A stretch of 64,000 nt of DNA from Pseudomonas syringae (GCF_021605415.1 NZ_WKEQ01000012.1:83611-147610), one strand, 5' to 3'; positions 9,299-19,640 are shown, counted from the stretch's first letter. Notes: a model not told the origin generated them from the letters alone. Numbers and translations are program-made.

Positions 9299-9966
9299 TT
9301 CGTTTCGAACAGGTCGGTAAGCGCTACCCGAATGGTCACGTCGGCTTGCATGAGCTGAGCTTTCGGGTGCGTCGCGGCGAGTTTCTGTTTGTAACCGGCC
9401 ATTCTGGCGCCGGTAAGTCCACGTTGCTGCGGCTGTTGCTGGCCATGGAGCGTCCGACCAGCGGTAAACTGCTGCTCGCCGGGCAAGACCTGAGTACCAT
9501 CAGCAACGCACAGATTCCGTTCCTGCGCCGGCAAATCGGCGTGGTGTTCCAGAATCACCAACTGTTGTTCGACCGCACCGTGTTCAACAATGTCGCATTG
9601 CCGTTGCAGATCCTCGGTCTGTCCAAGGCCGAAATTGCCAAGCGTGTGGATTCGGCCCTGGAGCGTGTCGCGCTGTCGGATAAAACCGATTTGTATCCGG
9701 GTGATCTGTCCACCGGCCAGCAACAGCGCGTTGGTATCGCCCGGGCCATCGTCCATCGCCCGGCCTTGCTGCTGGCGGATGAACCGACCGGTAACCTCGA
9801 CCCGCGTCTGGCGGCCGAAATCATGGGTGTGTTCGAAGACATCAACCGCCTGGGCACCAGCGTGCTCATTGCCAGTCACGATTTGGCACTGATCGCGCGT
9901 ATGCGTCACCGGATGCTCACCCTGCAGCGTGGCCGATTGATCGGCGACGGGGAGGCCGGGGTATGA
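9295..9966 (+). CDS. ftsE: cell division ATP-binding protein FtsE
   Basis: The 223-residue ABC ATPase that with FtsX links the Z ring to periplasmic peptidoglycan hydrolase activation. Walker A GHSGAGKS is at residues 35-42, the signature LSTGQQQR at 138-145 and Walker B LLLADE at 158-163 followed by PTGNLD. It starts inside the end of ftsY and ends 4 bases into ftsX, so the three genes are translationally coupled. Confidence 0.97.
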   Translation: MIRFEQVGKRYPNGHVGLHELSFRVRRGEFLFVTGHSGAGKSTLLRLLLAMERPTSGKLLLAGQDLSTISNAQIPFLRRQIGVVFQNHQLLFDRTVFNNVALPLQILGLSKAEIAKRVDSALERVALSDKTDLYPGDLSTGQQQRVGIARAIVHRPALLLADEPTGNLDPRLAAEIMGVFEDINRLGTSVLIASHDLALIARMRHRMLTLQRGRLIGDGEAGV

Positions 9967-10988
9967 GTGCGACTCGCAGTCCGAAGGTTTCCGAGCGCGT
10001 GGCCCCGAAAGCCGCCGATCCGCAGCCGCAAAAGAAGAAAAAACACGACGATGATGATGGCCCGGACTTCGCCACGCTGTTCCGCGCCTGGATTGAAAGC
10101 CATCGCGCCAGCCTGCTGGACAGTCTGCGTCGTCTCGGCAAGCAACCCATCGGCAGCTTCTTCACCTGCATGGTGATGGCCGTCGCGCTGAGTTTGCCGA
10201 TGGGACTGTCGCTTCTGCTGAATAACGTCGAGCGTCTGGGTGGTTCGTGGCAGCGTGCGGCGCAGATCTCGCTGTATCTGCAACTCGACGCCAGCCCGGA
10301 GCAGGGCGAGTCGCTGCGCGAGCAGATCAAAGGCATGCCCGGTGTTGCTGATGCCGAATATGTCGGCCGCGATCAGGCTCTGGAGGAGTTCCAGCAGCAG
10401 TCCGGCCTCGGCGAAGCCCTGCGCGAGCTGCCGGAAAACCCGCTGCCGGGGGTTGTGCTGGTCACGCCAAACGAGGTCGACAAGTCGACTCTGGAAGCAT
10501 TAAGACAAAAACTGTCTGAATTGCCCAAGGTACAACAGGCGCAACTTGATCTAGTCTGGGTCGAACGTCTGGCCGCCATCCTCAAGCTCGGTGATCGTTT
10601 TGTCTTTGGTCTGACGGTGCTTTTGGTGTCTGCATTACTTTTGGTGATAGGCAATACCATTCGTCTTCATATTGAAAACCGCCGCACAGAGATCGAAGTG
10701 ATTAAACTCGTCGGCGGCACGGACAGCTATGTGCGTCGTCCCTTTCTTTATATGGGCGCGCTGTATGGCTTCGGTGCGGGGATTCTGTCCTGGGGTGTTT
10801 TGGCGTTCGGCCTGGACTGGCTGAACGACGCGGTGGTTGGACTGGCCGGCTTGTACGGCAGTGATTTCGCCCTGGCCGGAGTGCCAGTGGCCGATGGTCT
10901 GTCGCTCTTGCTTGGCGCGGTGCTGTTGGGTTATATCGGTGCATGGATTGCAGTCGCACGCCACCTCAGGGAGCTGGCGCCGAAGTAG
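9963..10988 (+). CDS. ftsX: cell division membrane protein FtsX
   Basis: The 341-residue membrane subunit of FtsEX. A polar N-terminal cytoplasmic tail with a [10 protein letters not shown] cluster (about residues 22-34) precedes TM1 (around 65-80), a large periplasmic loop, and three C-terminal TM helices. The C-terminal segment [18 protein letters not shown] is characteristic of FtsX. The protein starts from an ATG that overlaps the ftsE stop. No terminator is visible before rpoH, 115 bases downstream, so some read-through is possible. Confidence 0.96.
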   Translation: MSATRSPKVSERVAPKAADPQPQKKKKHDDDDGPDFATLFRAWIESHRASLLDSLRRLGKQPIGSFFTCMVMAVALSLPMGLSLLLNNVERLGGSWQRAAQISLYLQLDASPEQGESLREQIKGMPGVADAEYVGRDQALEEFQQQSGLGEALRELPENPLPGVVLVTPNEVDKSTLEALRQKLSELPKVQQAQLDLVWVERLAAILKLGDRFVFGLTVLLVSALLLVIGNTIRLHIENRRTEIEVIKLVGGTDSYVRRPFLYMGALYGFGAGILSWGVLAFGLDWLNDAVVGLAGLYGSDFALAGVPVADGLSLLLGAVLLGYIGAWIAVARHLRELAPK

Positions 10989-11026
10989 ATTCTTTTTGCG
11001 CGTGATTGACCTCACGGTTTTTATGG

Positions 11027-11053
11027 GAACTTGTCTTTTGGTTTCCGGTCAAT
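11027..11053 (+). promoter_or_regulatory. putative RpoE/AlgU-type promoter of rpoH
   Basis: GAACTT at 11027-11032 is followed by a 16-base spacer and TCAAT at 11049-11053, close to the extracytoplasmic sigma consensus GAACTT-N16-TCTGA. AlgU control of rpoH is established in P. aeruginosa; here it is inferred from the motif and its position 51 bases before the start codon. Confidence 0.6.
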
Positions 11054-11103
11054 TTTTCGCAGTGCTGAGAAGCACGAGTATTGTAAGTCGGAGGTTTTTT
11101 CGT

Positions 11104-11958
11104 ATGACCAATTCTTTGCAACCTGCGTACGCGTTGGTTCCAGGCGCAAACCTGGAAGCCTATGTGCACACCGTCAACAGCATCCCATTGCTGACGCCGG
11201 AGCAGGAGCGTGAACTGGCCGAGAGTCTCTACTATGAGCAGGATTTGGGGGCGGCTCGGCAGATGGTGCTCGCCCACCTGCGTTTTGTCGTACACATTGC
11301 CCGTAGCTATTCCGGCTACGGTCTGGCTCAGGCTGACCTGATCCAGGAAGGCAACGTCGGCCTGATGAAGGCGGTCAAGCGCTTCAACCCGGAAATGGGC
11401 GTGCGTCTGGTTTCCTTTGCGGTGCACTGGATCAAGGCCGAAATTCACGAGTTCATCCTGCGCAACTGGCGCATCGTGAAAGTCGCGACCACCAAGGCCC
11501 AGCGCAAGCTGTTCTTCAACCTGCGCAGTCAGAAGAAACGCCTGGCCTGGTTGAACAATGAGGAAGTCCACCGTGTGGCGGAAAGCCTCGGCGTTGAGCC
11601 GCGTGAAGTGCGCGAGATGGAAAGCCGTCTGACCGGCCATGACATGGCCTTCGACCCGGCTGCGGAAGCGGACGACGACAGCGCTTTCCAGTCGCCGGCC
11701 AACTATCTGGAAGACCACCGGTACGACCCGGCCCGTCAACTGGAAGATGCCGACTGGAGCGACAACTCCAACAACAACCTGCACGAAGCACTGGAAGTGC
11801 TGGACGAGCGCAGCCGTGACATTCTCTACCAGCGCTGGCTGGCGGAAGAGAAGGCCACGCTGCATGATCTGGCGCAGAAGTACAACGTGTCGGCCGAGCG
11901 TATCCGTCAGCTCGAGAAGAGCGCGATGAACAAGCTCAAACTGTCGATCGCCGCGTAA
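11104..11958 (+). CDS. rpoH: RNA polymerase sigma factor RpoH (sigma-32)
   Basis: The heat-shock sigma factor, 284 residues. Region 2 contains [20 protein letters not shown] and the core-binding and -10 recognition helices; the RpoH box QRKLFFNLR is exact, which separates it from other sigma-70 factors. Region 4 with the helix-turn-helix ([16 protein letters not shown]) ends the protein. The start at 11104 has GGAGG about 9 bases upstream (in GTCGGAGGTTTTTTCGT); a longer frame opening at 10837 overlaps ftsX and is not used. Followed by a strong terminator. Confidence 0.98.
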   Translation: MTNSLQPAYALVPGANLEAYVHTVNSIPLLTPEQERELAESLYYEQDLGAARQMVLAHLRFVVHIARSYSGYGLAQADLIQEGNVGLMKAVKRFNPEMGVRLVSFAVHWIKAEIHEFILRNWRIVKVATTKAQRKLFFNLRSQKKRLAWLNNEEVHRVAESLGVEPREVREMESRLTGHDMAFDPAAEADDDSAFQSPANYLEDHRYDPARQLEDADWSDNSNNNLHEALEVLDERSRDILYQRWLAEEKATLHDLAQKYNVSAERIRQLEKSAMNKLKLSIAA

Positions 11959-11974
11959 CCGGCCTCGGTAACAA

Positions 11975-12010
11975 AAAAACGCCCCGATCAGCGATGATCG
12001 GGGCGTTTTT
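11975..12010. terminator. bidirectional intrinsic terminator after rpoH
   Basis: Perfect 16-base arms (11975-11990 and 11995-12010) with loop GCGA; the stem core is CGCCCCGATCA and it is flanked by an A-run on the left and a T-run on the right, so it can stop transcription of rpoH (+) and of mtgA (-). Confidence 0.9.
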
Positions 12011-12069
12011 GTTTTTGCATTCACAATGTGTACACAAAACCCTGTGGGAGTCTGGAAGATGGTTTGCCA

Positions 12070-12792
12070 CTATCGCGACCACAACGCCCGGCGCGAATCA
12101 TTGATCCCCACCAGATACCCGGTGCCACCCAACTGGCTCATCTGCTGACGAATCCATCCGGCCCGGCGCAATACATACGGCGATGGACGCCCGGCGCTCC
12201 ACACGCGTGGATTGGGCAACACCGCCGCCAACAAGCTCGACTGCTGGCGACTCAACCCCTTGGCGCTGGTCTTGAAATGATGCCGCGCCGCCGCCTCGGC
12301 ACCGAACACGCCGTCATCCCACTCGACGCTGTTCAGGTAAACCTCAAGGATCCGCTGCTTGGGCCAGAGCACTTCGATCAACGCGGTAAACCAGGCTTCC
12401 AGGCCTTTGCGCAACCAACTACGGCCCGACCACAGAAACAGGTTTTTCGACACTTGCTGGCTCAGGGTGCTGGCGCCGCGCACGGTGCCGCCGAGTTCGT
12501 TGTGGGCGAGGGCGGCGCGGATCGCGCCGAAGTCAAAACCCCAGTGCTCCGGGAATTTCTGGTCTTCGCCAGCAATCACCGCCACTTTCAGGTCATCGGA
12601 GATCTCGTCCCACGGCTTCCAGGTGCGTTGCAGGTCAATCGGCTCGCCGTCGATCCAGGATTCAATCTTGCGCTCGACCATCAGTGCGGTGCCCGGTGGC
12701 GGCACGAAACGAAACAGCAAGACCAGCAATACACTGCCGCCCGCGAACCAGAGCAGGGCTTTCGTGAGATGACGGAAAAATATACGCAGCAT
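12070..12792 (-). CDS. mtgA: monofunctional biosynthetic peptidoglycan transglycosylase
   Basis: A 240-residue GT51 glycosyltransferase that polymerises lipid II into glycan strands without a transpeptidase domain. A single N-terminal TM helix (about residues 11-30) anchors it in the inner membrane. The catalytic motif is AGEDQKFPEHWGFD with Glu76, and the second motif GASTLSQQVSKN is at 107-118. Length and layout match MtgA. The gene is convergent with rpoH, sharing the terminator between them. Confidence 0.95.
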   Translation of the reverse strand: MLRIFFRHLTKALLWFAGGSVLLVLLFRFVPPPGTALMVERKIESWIDGEPIDLQRTWKPWDEISDDLKVAVIAGEDQKFPEHWGFDFGAIRAALAHNELGGTVRGASTLSQQVSKNLFLWSGRSWLRKGLEAWFTALIEVLWPKQRILEVYLNSVEWDDGVFGAEAAARHHFKTSAKGLSRQQSSLLAAVLPNPRVWSAGRPSPYVLRRAGWIRQQMSQLGGTGYLVGINDSRRALWSR

Positions 12793-12866
12793 AGAGATGG
12801 CTTGGCCGAACCGTTTGAGCGCGCCATTATACAGACCCTGCCGTTCGAGTCTGACTGGAGTTGCAC

Positions 12867-13238
12867 ATGCTGCGTGGCTTTCTGATGCTGGCCGCTTTTT
12901 TCGGTTTCACCGGTGTTGCGTTGGGCGCCTTTGCCGCCCATGGCCTGAAAAACCGCCTGACGCCCGAATACCTGACGATTTTCCATACCGGCGTCACCTA
13001 TCAATTGGTACACACCTTGGCGCTGTTCGGCGTGGCGCTGCTGGCGACGCAGATTCAAGGGCGGCTGATCACTTGGGCAGGCGTCTCGTTCGCCATCGGC
13101 ATTGTGCTGTTTTCCGGCAGCCTCTACGTCCTGACCACCACGGGCATCAGCAAACTCGGCATCATCACCCCGTTCGGTGGCCTGGCCTTCCTGATCGGCT
13201 GGATCTGCCTCGGTCTCGCCGCCTGGCGCCTGACCTGA
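12867..13238 (+). CDS. DUF423 family inner membrane protein (YgdD-like)
   Basis: A 123-residue protein with about four TM helices and the family signature FGFTGVALGAFAAHGL near the N terminus. DUF423 proteins are widespread small membrane proteins with no firmly established function. I use the ATG at 12867 rather than the TTG at 12861. It lies between the divergently read mtgA and thiS, as in PAO1. Confidence 0.88.
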   Translation: MLRGFLMLAAFFGFTGVALGAFAAHGLKNRLTPEYLTIFHTGVTYQLVHTLALFGVALLATQIQGRLITWAGVSFAIGIVLFSGSLYVLTTTGISKLGIITPFGGLAFLIGWICLGLAAWRLT

Positions 13239-13288
13239 CGCCAGGCCTGCGATCCGAATGCTTGCAGCTCACCACTTGACGCTTGGTA

Positions 13289-13318
13289 CTGACCTTTAGG
13301 TCATGATCGGGCTAGAAT
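13289..13318 (+). promoter_or_regulatory. putative thiSG promoter with palindrome
   Basis: A -35-like CTGACC (13289-13294) and -10-like TAGAAT (13313-13318) are spaced by 18 bases, 33 bases before thiS. A small perfect palindrome TGACC-TTTA-GGTCA (13290-13303) overlaps the -35 box and could be an operator. No TPP riboswitch was recognised here. Confidence 0.4.
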
Positions 13319-13350
13319 GCCAGCCCCTAAAAATGATGGCGGCATTTGGC

Positions 13351-13551
13351 ATGCGCATTCAGTTGAACGGCGAATCCCTTGAACTGCCCGACGGTGAAAC
13401 CGTTGCGGCCCTGCTGACCCGTCTGGAATTGACCGGACGCCGGGTAGCAGTCGAACTCAATCTGGATATCGTCCCGCGCAGCCTGCACGCAGACACTGCG
13501 CTGAACGACGGCGACTCCGTCGAAGTGGTGCACGCCATCGGCGGCGGCTAA
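13351..13551 (+). CDS. thiS: thiamine biosynthesis sulfur carrier protein ThiS
   Basis: A 66-residue ubiquitin-fold protein that carries sulfur as a C-terminal thiocarboxylate for thiazole formation. It ends in the diagnostic Gly-Gly (AIGGG). The start MRIQLNGES at 13351 matches the family; an upstream in-frame codon at 13303 would add an unrelated leader. It is followed at 49 bases by thiG, its partner. Confidence 0.95.
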   Translation: MRIQLNGESLELPDGETVAALLTRLELTGRRVAVELNLDIVPRSLHADTALNDGDSVEVVHAIGGG

Positions 13552-13600
13552 TCCGCGCAGCAGCATTGTGCAAGACCCTCACCCCAACAGAGGATTCCCC

Positions 13601-14395
13601 ATGAGCATCGTTCGTAGCGACAAGCCGTTCGTTCTGGCCGGTCGTACTTACCAGTCGCGTTTGCTGGTCGGTACCGGCAAATACCGTGACATGGACGAAA
13701 CCCGTCAGGCCATCGAAGCCTCGGGTGCCGAAATCGTCACCTTTGCCGTACGCCGCACCAACCTCGGCCAGATCGAAGGCGAGCCGAACCTGCTCGACGT
13801 GCTGTCGCCGGATCGCTACACCTTCCTGCCGAACACCGCCGGTTGCTACGACGCCATCGAAGCCGTGCGCACCTGCCGTCTGGCCCGTGAACTGCTTGAT
13901 GGTCACAACCTGGTGAAGCTGGAGGTGCTGGCCGACCAGAAAACCCTGTTCCCCAACGTGATCGAAACTCTCAAGGCCGCTGAAACGCTGGTCAAGGAAG
14001 GCTTCGACGTGATGGTTTACACCAGCGACGACCCGATCATCGCCCGGCAACTGGCGGAAATCGGCTGCATCGCGGTCATGCCGCTGGCCGGTCTGATCGG
14101 TTCCGGTCTGGGGATCTGCAACCCGTACAACCTGCAGATCATCCTCGAAGAAGCCAACATTCCGGTGCTGGTCGATGCCGGTGTCGGCACGGCCTCTGAC
14201 GCCACCATCGCCATGGAACTGGGCTGTGACGCTGTGCTGATGAACTCGGCCATCGCTCACGCCCAGCAACCAGTGATGATGGCCCAGGCCATGCAACACG
14301 CAATCGTCGCGGGCCGCTTGGCGTACCTCGCCGGCCGCATGCCGAAAAAACTCTATGCCAGCGCGTCTTCGCCGCTGGATGGTCTGATCAAGTAA
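13601..14395 (+). CDS. thiG: thiazole synthase
   Basis: The 264-residue TIM-barrel enzyme that condenses 1-deoxy-D-xylulose 5-phosphate, dehydroglycine and ThiS thiocarboxylate into thiazole phosphate. The Schiff-base Lys is in LVKLEVL (Lys106) and the phosphate-binding loops [11 protein letters not shown] and MNSAIAHA are visible. The ATG at 13601 follows AGAGGA; a GTG at 13568 is not needed. It probably forms an operon with thiS and trmB (gap of 9 bases). Confidence 0.97.
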   Translation: MSIVRSDKPFVLAGRTYQSRLLVGTGKYRDMDETRQAIEASGAEIVTFAVRRTNLGQIEGEPNLLDVLSPDRYTFLPNTAGCYDAIEAVRTCRLARELLDGHNLVKLEVLADQKTLFPNVIETLKAAETLVKEGFDVMVYTSDDPIIARQLAEIGCIAVMPLAGLIGSGLGICNPYNLQIILEEANIPVLVDAGVGTASDATIAMELGCDAVLMNSAIAHAQQPVMMAQAMQHAIVAGRLAYLAGRMPKKLYASASSPLDGLIK

Positions 14396-14404
14396 GAGCC
14401 ATTG

Positions 14405-15130
14405 ATGACTGAATCGAACGACACGCCTATCCAGACGGAAGAGGGCGACGAGCGCCAACACCGCCGCATCAAGAGTTTCGTGATGCGCGCCGGGCGCATG
14501 ACCGAAGGCCAGCAGAAAGGTCTGGATCAGGGCACGCCGCTGTTCGTGCTACCGCTGGCGGATGCGCCGGTGGACTTCGATCAAGTGTTCGGCCGGTCGG
14601 CGCCGCGCTCGCTGGAGATCGGTTTCGGCATGGGCCACTCGCTGCTGGAAATGGCGGCAGCGGCGCCGGATCAGGATTTCATCGGCGTGGAAGTACACCG
14701 TCCGGGTGTCGGCGCGCTGCTCAATGGCGTGCTGACCCAAGGGCTGACGAACTTGCGGGTCTACGATTGCGACGCGATCGAAGTGCTCAACCGCTGCATC
14801 GCCGACAACAGCCTTGATCGCCTGATGCTGTTCTTCCCGGATCCGTGGCACAAGAGCCGCCACCACAAGCGCCGTATCGTTCAGGCGTCGTTCGCCGAAC
14901 TGGTGCGCAGCAAGTTGAAGGTTGGCGGTGTGCTGCACATGGCCACCGACTGGGAACCGTACGCTGAATACATGCTGGAAGTGATGAACGTCGCGCCGGG
15001 CTATCGCAACCTCGCCGAAGACGGCAAGTGCGTGCCGCGACCGGCCGAGCGGCCGATCACCAAGTTCGAACGCCGTGGCGAACGTCTTGGGCATGGCGTT
15101 TGGGATCTGAAGTTCGAAAAACAGTCCTGA
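14405..15130 (+). CDS. trmB: tRNA (guanine(46)-N(7))-methyltransferase
   Basis: A 241-residue SAM-dependent enzyme that makes m7G46 in the tRNA variable loop. Family motifs include [14 protein letters not shown] (SAM binding), [13 protein letters not shown], and [15 protein letters not shown], the last carrying catalytic and tRNA-contacting residues. The C-terminal [17 protein letters not shown] is typical. It lies immediately after thiG, the same order as PAO1. Confidence 0.96.
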   Translation: MTESNDTPIQTEEGDERQHRRIKSFVMRAGRMTEGQQKGLDQGTPLFVLPLADAPVDFDQVFGRSAPRSLEIGFGMGHSLLEMAAAAPDQDFIGVEVHRPGVGALLNGVLTQGLTNLRVYDCDAIEVLNRCIADNSLDRLMLFFPDPWHKSRHHKRRIVQASFAELVRSKLKVGGVLHMATDWEPYAEYMLEVMNVAPGYRNLAEDGKCVPRPAERPITKFERRGERLGHGVWDLKFEKQS

Positions 15131-15139
15131 CGAATATCG

Positions 15140-15168
15140 ATCGTTCCCACGCTCTGCGTGGGAACGAT
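15140..15168. repeat. GTTCCCACGC inverted repeat
   Basis: Perfect 13-base arms (ATCGTTCCCACGC and its complement) around the loop TCT, placed between the convergent trmB and DUF3392 genes. The same sequence recurs at 51704-51728 and variants at 50143-50167 and 51780-51804, so it is a dispersed repeat, possibly also serving as a terminator. Confidence 0.8.
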
Positions 15169-15194
15169 CAACATCAACAAACGATCATCACCCT

Positions 15195-15518
15195 TCAGCG
15201 GCGGTCGGCGACGACGCCGATCAACACCAGCACCACCAGCAACACCGGCGCCAGGCTGTAGTTGTTGAACTGGCTCAGGCCTCTAATCACCCACGGCGTC
15301 GCATAAATCAGCGCCGCGCCGCTGCCGATCATGCACAGCAAGGCCATCAGCGGGACGCGCAAAGCGCCGGCAATGCTGCCCAGGCGTTGCTCGACCCAAC
15401 CTTTGAAATCCGCGCCGAACAGCACCAGCAAACACCCCACCAGCGCCAGGGCAATTTCCGACAAATTGCTGCGGCTCCAGCGCGACACGGTGGCGAGCAG
15501 GTCGAGTATCAAATCCAT
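15195..15518 (-). CDS. DUF3392 family membrane protein
   Basis: A 107-residue protein with three predicted TM segments (about 22-37, 53-70 and 84-104). It matches the gammaproteobacterial DUF3392 family in length and pattern, for which no function is known to me. It lies 31 bases downstream of hemW on the same strand, so it is probably the last gene of the metXW-to-hemW run or of a shorter unit. Confidence 0.8.
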   Translation of the reverse strand: MDLILDLLATVSRWSRSNLSEIALALVGCLLVLFGADFKGWVEQRLGSIAGALRVPLMALLCMIGSGAALIYATPWVIRGLSQFNNYSLAPVLLVVLVLIGVVADRR

Positions 15519-15549
15519 GGGTTTTTCCTTAGGGCTGCCGTTTGGGGTT

Positions 15550-16755
15550 TCAGCTCAGAAATTTCTGTAGCAAGTCGTTGAGAAACAGTTGTCCGCGCTC
15601 GGTGGCCGCCAGACGTGACGGTTCGACCTGCAACAGCCCGCTTTGTTCGGCCTCTAGCCGGTGTTCAGCGAGACTCTCCAGCGGCAGGCCAGTGCGTTCC
15701 GGATACAGACGCGATTCCACGCCCGCCGTGAGCCGCAAAGCGTTCATCAAGAATTCGAACGGCATCTCATCATTGGTCAGCGCCTTCTCGCCGGCCTGAA
15801 AGGCTTTCGCCGGGTTCAGGTAATCCTTGGGCAGTCGGGTTTTCCAGGTGCGGACGATGCGCCCGTCCGGGTGGCTGAGCTTGCCATGGGCCCCCGCGCC
15901 GATGCCGATGAAGTCGCCGAAACTCCAGTAATTGAGGTTATGCCGCGCCGGGCGACCGGCCTGGGCATACGCCGACACTTCGTATTGCGCGTAGCCGTGT
16001 TCGGCCAGCAGGGCTTGCCCGGCCTCCTGAATGTCCCAAAGGGTGTCGTCTTCCGGCAGCACGGGCGGCTGGTTCCAAAACACAGTGTTCGGTTCCAGGG
16101 TCAGTTGATACCAGGAAATGTGCGTCGGGTTCAGCGCGATGGCCTGGCGAAGATCGCCCAAAGCGTCATCAAGCGACTGATCCGGCAAGCCGTGCATCAA
16201 GTCCAGGTTGAAGTTATCGAACCCGGCCTGACGGGCCATACCCGCAGCGCGAATGGCTTCGTCACCGTTGTGAATGCGGCCCAGGGCTTTGAGTTTTTCC
16301 TGCTGGAAACTCTGGATGCCAATCGACAAACGATTGATCCCCAGCGCGCGATAAGCGACGAATTTTTCTTGCTCGAACGTGCCGGGGTTGGCTTCCAGCG
16401 TGATCTCAATGTCGCTGGCAAATGGAATCCGCTGCTCGACACCTTTGAGCAAACGCCCAAGTGCTTGCGCGCTGAACAGGCTCGGCGTACCGCCACCAAA
16501 GAAAATCGAACTCAACTCACGGCCATAAACGGCGTGCAGATCCTGATCGAGATCGGCCAGCAACGCGTCGACGTATTCCTCTTCCGGCAGCACCGGGCTG
16601 GCGGTGTGGGAATTGAAGTCGCAATAAGGGCATTTGCGCACACACCACGGGATGTGGATGTACAACGCCAGGGGCGGCAGCGTCGGCAGCGGCGCCCGAG
16701 GCGAGGAGGCGGCGCCGCCGATAATCAGCGGCGACGCAGAGGCATCACCGGTCAT
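15550..16755 (-). CDS. hemW: radical SAM heme chaperone HemW
   Basis: A 401-residue radical SAM protein. The cluster motif CxxxCxxC is at Cys38, Cys42 and Cys45 ([11 protein letters not shown]) and the GGGTPS motif follows. HemW proteins were formerly annotated as oxygen-independent coproporphyrinogen oxidases but act as heme chaperones. An N-terminal extension of about 28 residues precedes the conserved [10 protein letters not shown]. Its start overlaps the rdgB stop by 4 bases, indicating co-translation. Confidence 0.93.
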   Translation of the reverse strand: MTGDASASPLIIGGAASSPRAPLPTLPPLALYIHIPWCVRKCPYCDFNSHTASPVLPEEEYVDALLADLDQDLHAVYGRELSSIFFGGGTPSLFSAQALGRLLKGVEQRIPFASDIEITLEANPGTFEQEKFVAYRALGINRLSIGIQSFQQEKLKALGRIHNGDEAIRAAGMARQAGFDNFNLDLMHGLPDQSLDDALGDLRQAIALNPTHISWYQLTLEPNTVFWNQPPVLPEDDTLWDIQEAGQALLAEHGYAQYEVSAYAQAGRPARHNLNYWSFGDFIGIGAGAHGKLSHPDGRIVRTWKTRLPKDYLNPAKAFQAGEKALTNDEMPFEFLMNALRLTAGVESRLYPERTGLPLESLAEHRLEAEQSGLLQVEPSRLAATERGQLFLNDLLQKFLS

Positions 16756-17348
16756 TTCGAGCCCAGACGCTGGCGCAGCAGATCCATTGCTCGGGCGCGG
16801 TGACTGATTTGGTTCTTGTCGGCCGGGCTCAGTTCAGCGCTGGAGACGTTGCGCTCCGGCACCCAGAACAGCGGGTCGTAACCGAAACCGTGTTCGCCAC
16901 TGGCAGCGGTCAGGATGCGCCCGTGCCACAAGCCTTCGCAGAGCATCGGCAACGGATCCTCGGCGTGACGCACCAGCGCCAGCACGCAGACGAACTGGGC
17001 ACCGCGCTCGTGTTCCGGCACATCCTTCAAAGCGTCGAGCAATTTGGCGTTGTTCGCCGCATCGCCCTTGCCGTCGGCGTAACGCGCCGAATAAATGCCC
17101 GGCGCACCGCCGAGGAAATCCACGGCCAGACCGGAATCGTCGGCCAGCGCCGGCAGTCCGGAAATACGTGCGGCGTTGCGGGCCTTGAGAATCGCGTTCT
17201 CAACGAACGACAGGCCGGTTTCTTCCGGCTCGATTTGGCTCCATTCGCCGATCGAACGCAGTTGCACCGAGTCGCCGAGCATGGCCTGGAGTTCTTTGAG
17301 TTTGCCGGCGTTGTGGCTGGCCAGTACGAGTTGCTTGAGGTTCATCAT
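16752..17348 (-). CDS. rdgB: XTP/dITP diphosphatase (non-canonical purine NTP pyrophosphatase)
   Basis: A 198-residue HAM1/RdgB family enzyme that hydrolyses dITP, XTP and ITP to monophosphates and so keeps deaminated purines out of DNA and RNA. Conserved segments are [12 protein letters not shown] at the start, [20 protein letters not shown] in the middle, FGYDPLF and the final SHRARAM. Two tandem ATGs open the gene; it overlaps both its neighbours by 4 bases (DUF4426 gene upstream, hemW downstream). Confidence 0.95.
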   Translation of the reverse strand: MMNLKQLVLASHNAGKLKELQAMLGDSVQLRSIGEWSQIEPEETGLSFVENAILKARNAARISGLPALADDSGLAVDFLGGAPGIYSARYADGKGDAANNAKLLDALKDVPEHERGAQFVCVLALVRHAEDPLPMLCEGLWHGRILTAASGEHGFGYDPLFWVPERNVSSAELSPADKNQISHRARAMDLLRQRLGSK

Positions 17349-17779
17349 TCGCCGGGGAAAAGCTCTTGGTTGAAATTGATGGTGTTGATCTTGTCGCCGT
17401 TCTGCACCTTGATTTCAAAGGTGCGGGTTTCCTGCTGATCGACCGGGTACTGGGCGATGTAGTAGATCGCGCCTTGCTCGGTGATCTGGCGGAACGCCAG
17501 CGGGAACATCTTGCCGGTCAGGTCTTTCACCGAGCCAGAGACCTGAGACATCAACGGTTTGCCATCCTTGATCACCGAGACGTTGATCACGCCCTGGTTC
17601 TTGCTGCGAATCAGCTCGGCAGCCTTGGCGATGTCCGGTGTCAGGAACGTCGAGTTGAAGGTGTTGTAATGCACGGTGACATCGCCGAACACTTCCTTGC
17701 GCTCGCCCTTGATGACATCGGCGGCCACGGCCGACAGGCTCAGGCAGGCGGCCAGCAGTGCGGTAATCAAGCGTCCCAT
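17345..17779 (-). CDS. DUF4426 domain periplasmic protein
   Basis: A 144-residue secreted protein with a signal peptide ([17 protein letters not shown]) followed by the DUF4426 segment [20 protein letters not shown]. Function unknown. It lies 26 bases after metW and overlaps rdgB, in the conserved order metX-metW-DUF4426-rdgB-hemW also found in PAO1 (PA0388). Confidence 0.85.
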   Translation of the reverse strand: MGRLITALLAACLSLSAVAADVIKGERKEVFGDVTVHYNTFNSTFLTPDIAKAAELIRSKNQGVINVSVIKDGKPLMSQVSGSVKDLTGKMFPLAFRQITEQGAIYYIAQYPVDQQETRTFEIKVQNGDKINTINFNQELFPGE

Positions 17780-17805
17780 GATCGATCTCCTCGAAATGTC
17801 GTGGC

Positions 17806-18426
17806 TCAGACCGCGACTTTGTGGTCTTGCAGCAAAGGGCTACTGACGCGGTAGATGCCAATTTCACCTAACAGATTAGGCCATAGCTTACTGGCCCACC
17901 CGTGGCGGTGCTGTTGATCCACGGCAAGCCGATCAATGACCTTGGCATCGCGTTCGCGGCACAGGGCTTCAAAGTCTTCGAAGGTGCAGAAATGGATGTT
18001 CGGCGTGTTGTACCAGGTGTACGGCAGAAACTCCGACACCGGCATCCGCCCTTTGCTCGCCAAGTACCAGCGGCAGCGCCAGTGGCCGAAGTTGGGGAAC
18101 GTGATGATGCACTGACGACCGACCCGCAGCATTTCGTCGAGGATCTTGTCCGGGTAATGCACGGCTTGCAGGGCCTGGGTCATTACCACGACGTCGAAAC
18201 TGTTGCTGGCGAAGTTGCCCAGGCCCTTGTCCAGATCCTGCTCAATGACGTTGATACCCTTGGCCACGCACTCGGCGATGTTGTCCGCATCGTTTTCCAG
18301 GCCATAACCGGTGACTTGCTTGTGATCGCGCAGCCACGTCAGCAACTCGCCGTCGCCGCAGCCGAGGTCGAGCACGCGGCTGCCGGCGGGGATCCATTCC
18401 TGGATGATTTCCAGATCAGCTCTCAT
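17806..18426 (-). CDS. metW: methionine biosynthesis protein MetW
   Basis: A 206-residue class I methyltransferase-fold protein with the SAM loop VLDLGCGDGELL (about 19-30). MetW is needed alongside MetX for methionine synthesis in pseudomonads and related bacteria, where it works as a partner of the acyltransferase. The gene begins 7 bases after metX, consistent with a metXW operon. Confidence 0.94.
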   Translation of the reverse strand: MRADLEIIQEWIPAGSRVLDLGCGDGELLTWLRDHKQVTGYGLENDADNIAECVAKGINVIEQDLDKGLGNFASNSFDVVVMTQALQAVHYPDKILDEMLRVGRQCIITFPNFGHWRCRWYLASKGRMPVSEFLPYTWYNTPNIHFCTFEDFEALCRERDAKVIDRLAVDQQHRHGWASKLWPNLLGEIGIYRVSSPLLQDHKVAV

Positions 18427-18433
18427 GCTTTTC

Positions 18434-19573
18434 TCACAACGTGATTCGGTTCATGTAATTGCCGAACGCCTGCAAGTAACGCGGGATCGGAATCAGGAAG
18501 GCGTCATGGCCCTGCGGTGCGTCGATTTCCAGATAGCTGACGTCTTTACGCGCGGCCATCAGTGCGTCTACCAGTTCCCGCGAACGGGCCGGGGAGAAGC
18601 GCCAGTCGGTGGTGAACGACATCACGCAAAATTTCGCCGTGGCGCTTTCGAAGGTTTTCGCCAGGTTATCGTCGAAGTTGGCCGCCGGATCGAAGTAATC
18701 CAGCGCTTTGGTCATCAGCAGATAGGTATTGGCGTCGAAGCGCCCGGAAAACTCTTCACCCTGATAACGCAAGTAGCTTTCGACCTGGAACTCGACACTG
18801 TGAAAGTCGTAGTTGAGCTTTTCGCTTTTCAGGCCCCGGCCGAATTTCTCGCCCATGGAGTCGTCGGACAGATACGTGATGTGCCCGACCATCCGCGCCA
18901 GCATCAAGCCGCGCTTGGGAATCACGCCCGCCTCCTGGAATGAACCGCCATGGAATTCCGGGTCGGTGAGGATCGCCTGGCGCGCCACTTCGTTGAACGC
19001 GATGTTCTGCGCCGACAGCTTCGGTGCCGAGGCGATGGCCAGGCAATGACGGACGCGATCTGGATAAGTGATCGTCCATTGCAGCGCCTGCATGCCGCCG
19101 AGGCTGCCGCCAATCACAGCCGCCCATTGCGCGATGCCGAGCCGGTCGGCCAGGCGCGCCTGGCTGTGTACCCAGTCTTCCACGGTGAGCACCGGAAAGT
19201 CGGCGCCGAAGGGCTTGCCGGTGTCCGGATTGATGCTGCTCGGGCCGGTGGAACCGTTGCAGCCGCCGAGGTTATTCAGGCTGACCACGAAGAATTTGTC
19301 GGTGTCGATGGGCTTGCCCGGGCCGATGCAGCTGTCCCACCAACCGGGTTTGCGGTCGTCGGCGCTGTGATAACCGGCGGCGTGATGGTGGCCGGACAGG
19401 GCGTGGCATATCAGCACGGCGTTGCTCGCTTGCGCGTTCAGCGTGCCGTAGGTTTCGTGGATCAGGTCATAAGCGGCCAGCGAACGGCCACAGGCCAAGG
19501 CCAATGGTTCGCTGAAGTGCGCCGTTTGCGGCGTCACCAGACCAACAGAATCGGGGGGGAAGGCAGCTGGCAT
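18434..19573 (-). CDS. metX: homoserine O-succinyl/acetyltransferase MetX
   Basis: A 379-residue alpha/beta-hydrolase fold acyltransferase that activates homoserine in the first committed step of methionine synthesis. The nucleophile is Ser157 in [12 protein letters not shown]; the acid is in TTDWRFSP and the His in PQGHDAFL. In Pseudomonas, MetX enzymes use succinyl-CoA, so succinyltransferase is the more likely reaction despite the MetX name. It is coupled to metW downstream. Confidence 0.94.
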   Translation of the reverse strand: MPAAFPPDSVGLVTPQTAHFSEPLALACGRSLAAYDLIHETYGTLNAQASNAVLICHALSGHHHAAGYHSADDRKPGWWDSCIGPGKPIDTDKFFVVSLNNLGGCNGSTGPSSINPDTGKPFGADFPVLTVEDWVHSQARLADRLGIAQWAAVIGGSLGGMQALQWTITYPDRVRHCLAIASAPKLSAQNIAFNEVARQAILTDPEFHGGSFQEAGVIPKRGLMLARMVGHITYLSDDSMGEKFGRGLKSEKLNYDFHSVEFQVESYLRYQGEEFSGRFDANTYLLMTKALDYFDPAANFDDNLAKTFESATAKFCVMSFTTDWRFSPARSRELVDALMAARKDVSYLEIDAPQGHDAFLIPIPRYLQAFGNYMNRITL

Positions 19574-19640
19574 CGACCCTGCTCTCGTTGAAATGAGGCG
19601 TAAGTCTAAAGACCGGCGAGGTCAGCGGCAAGCAACGAGC

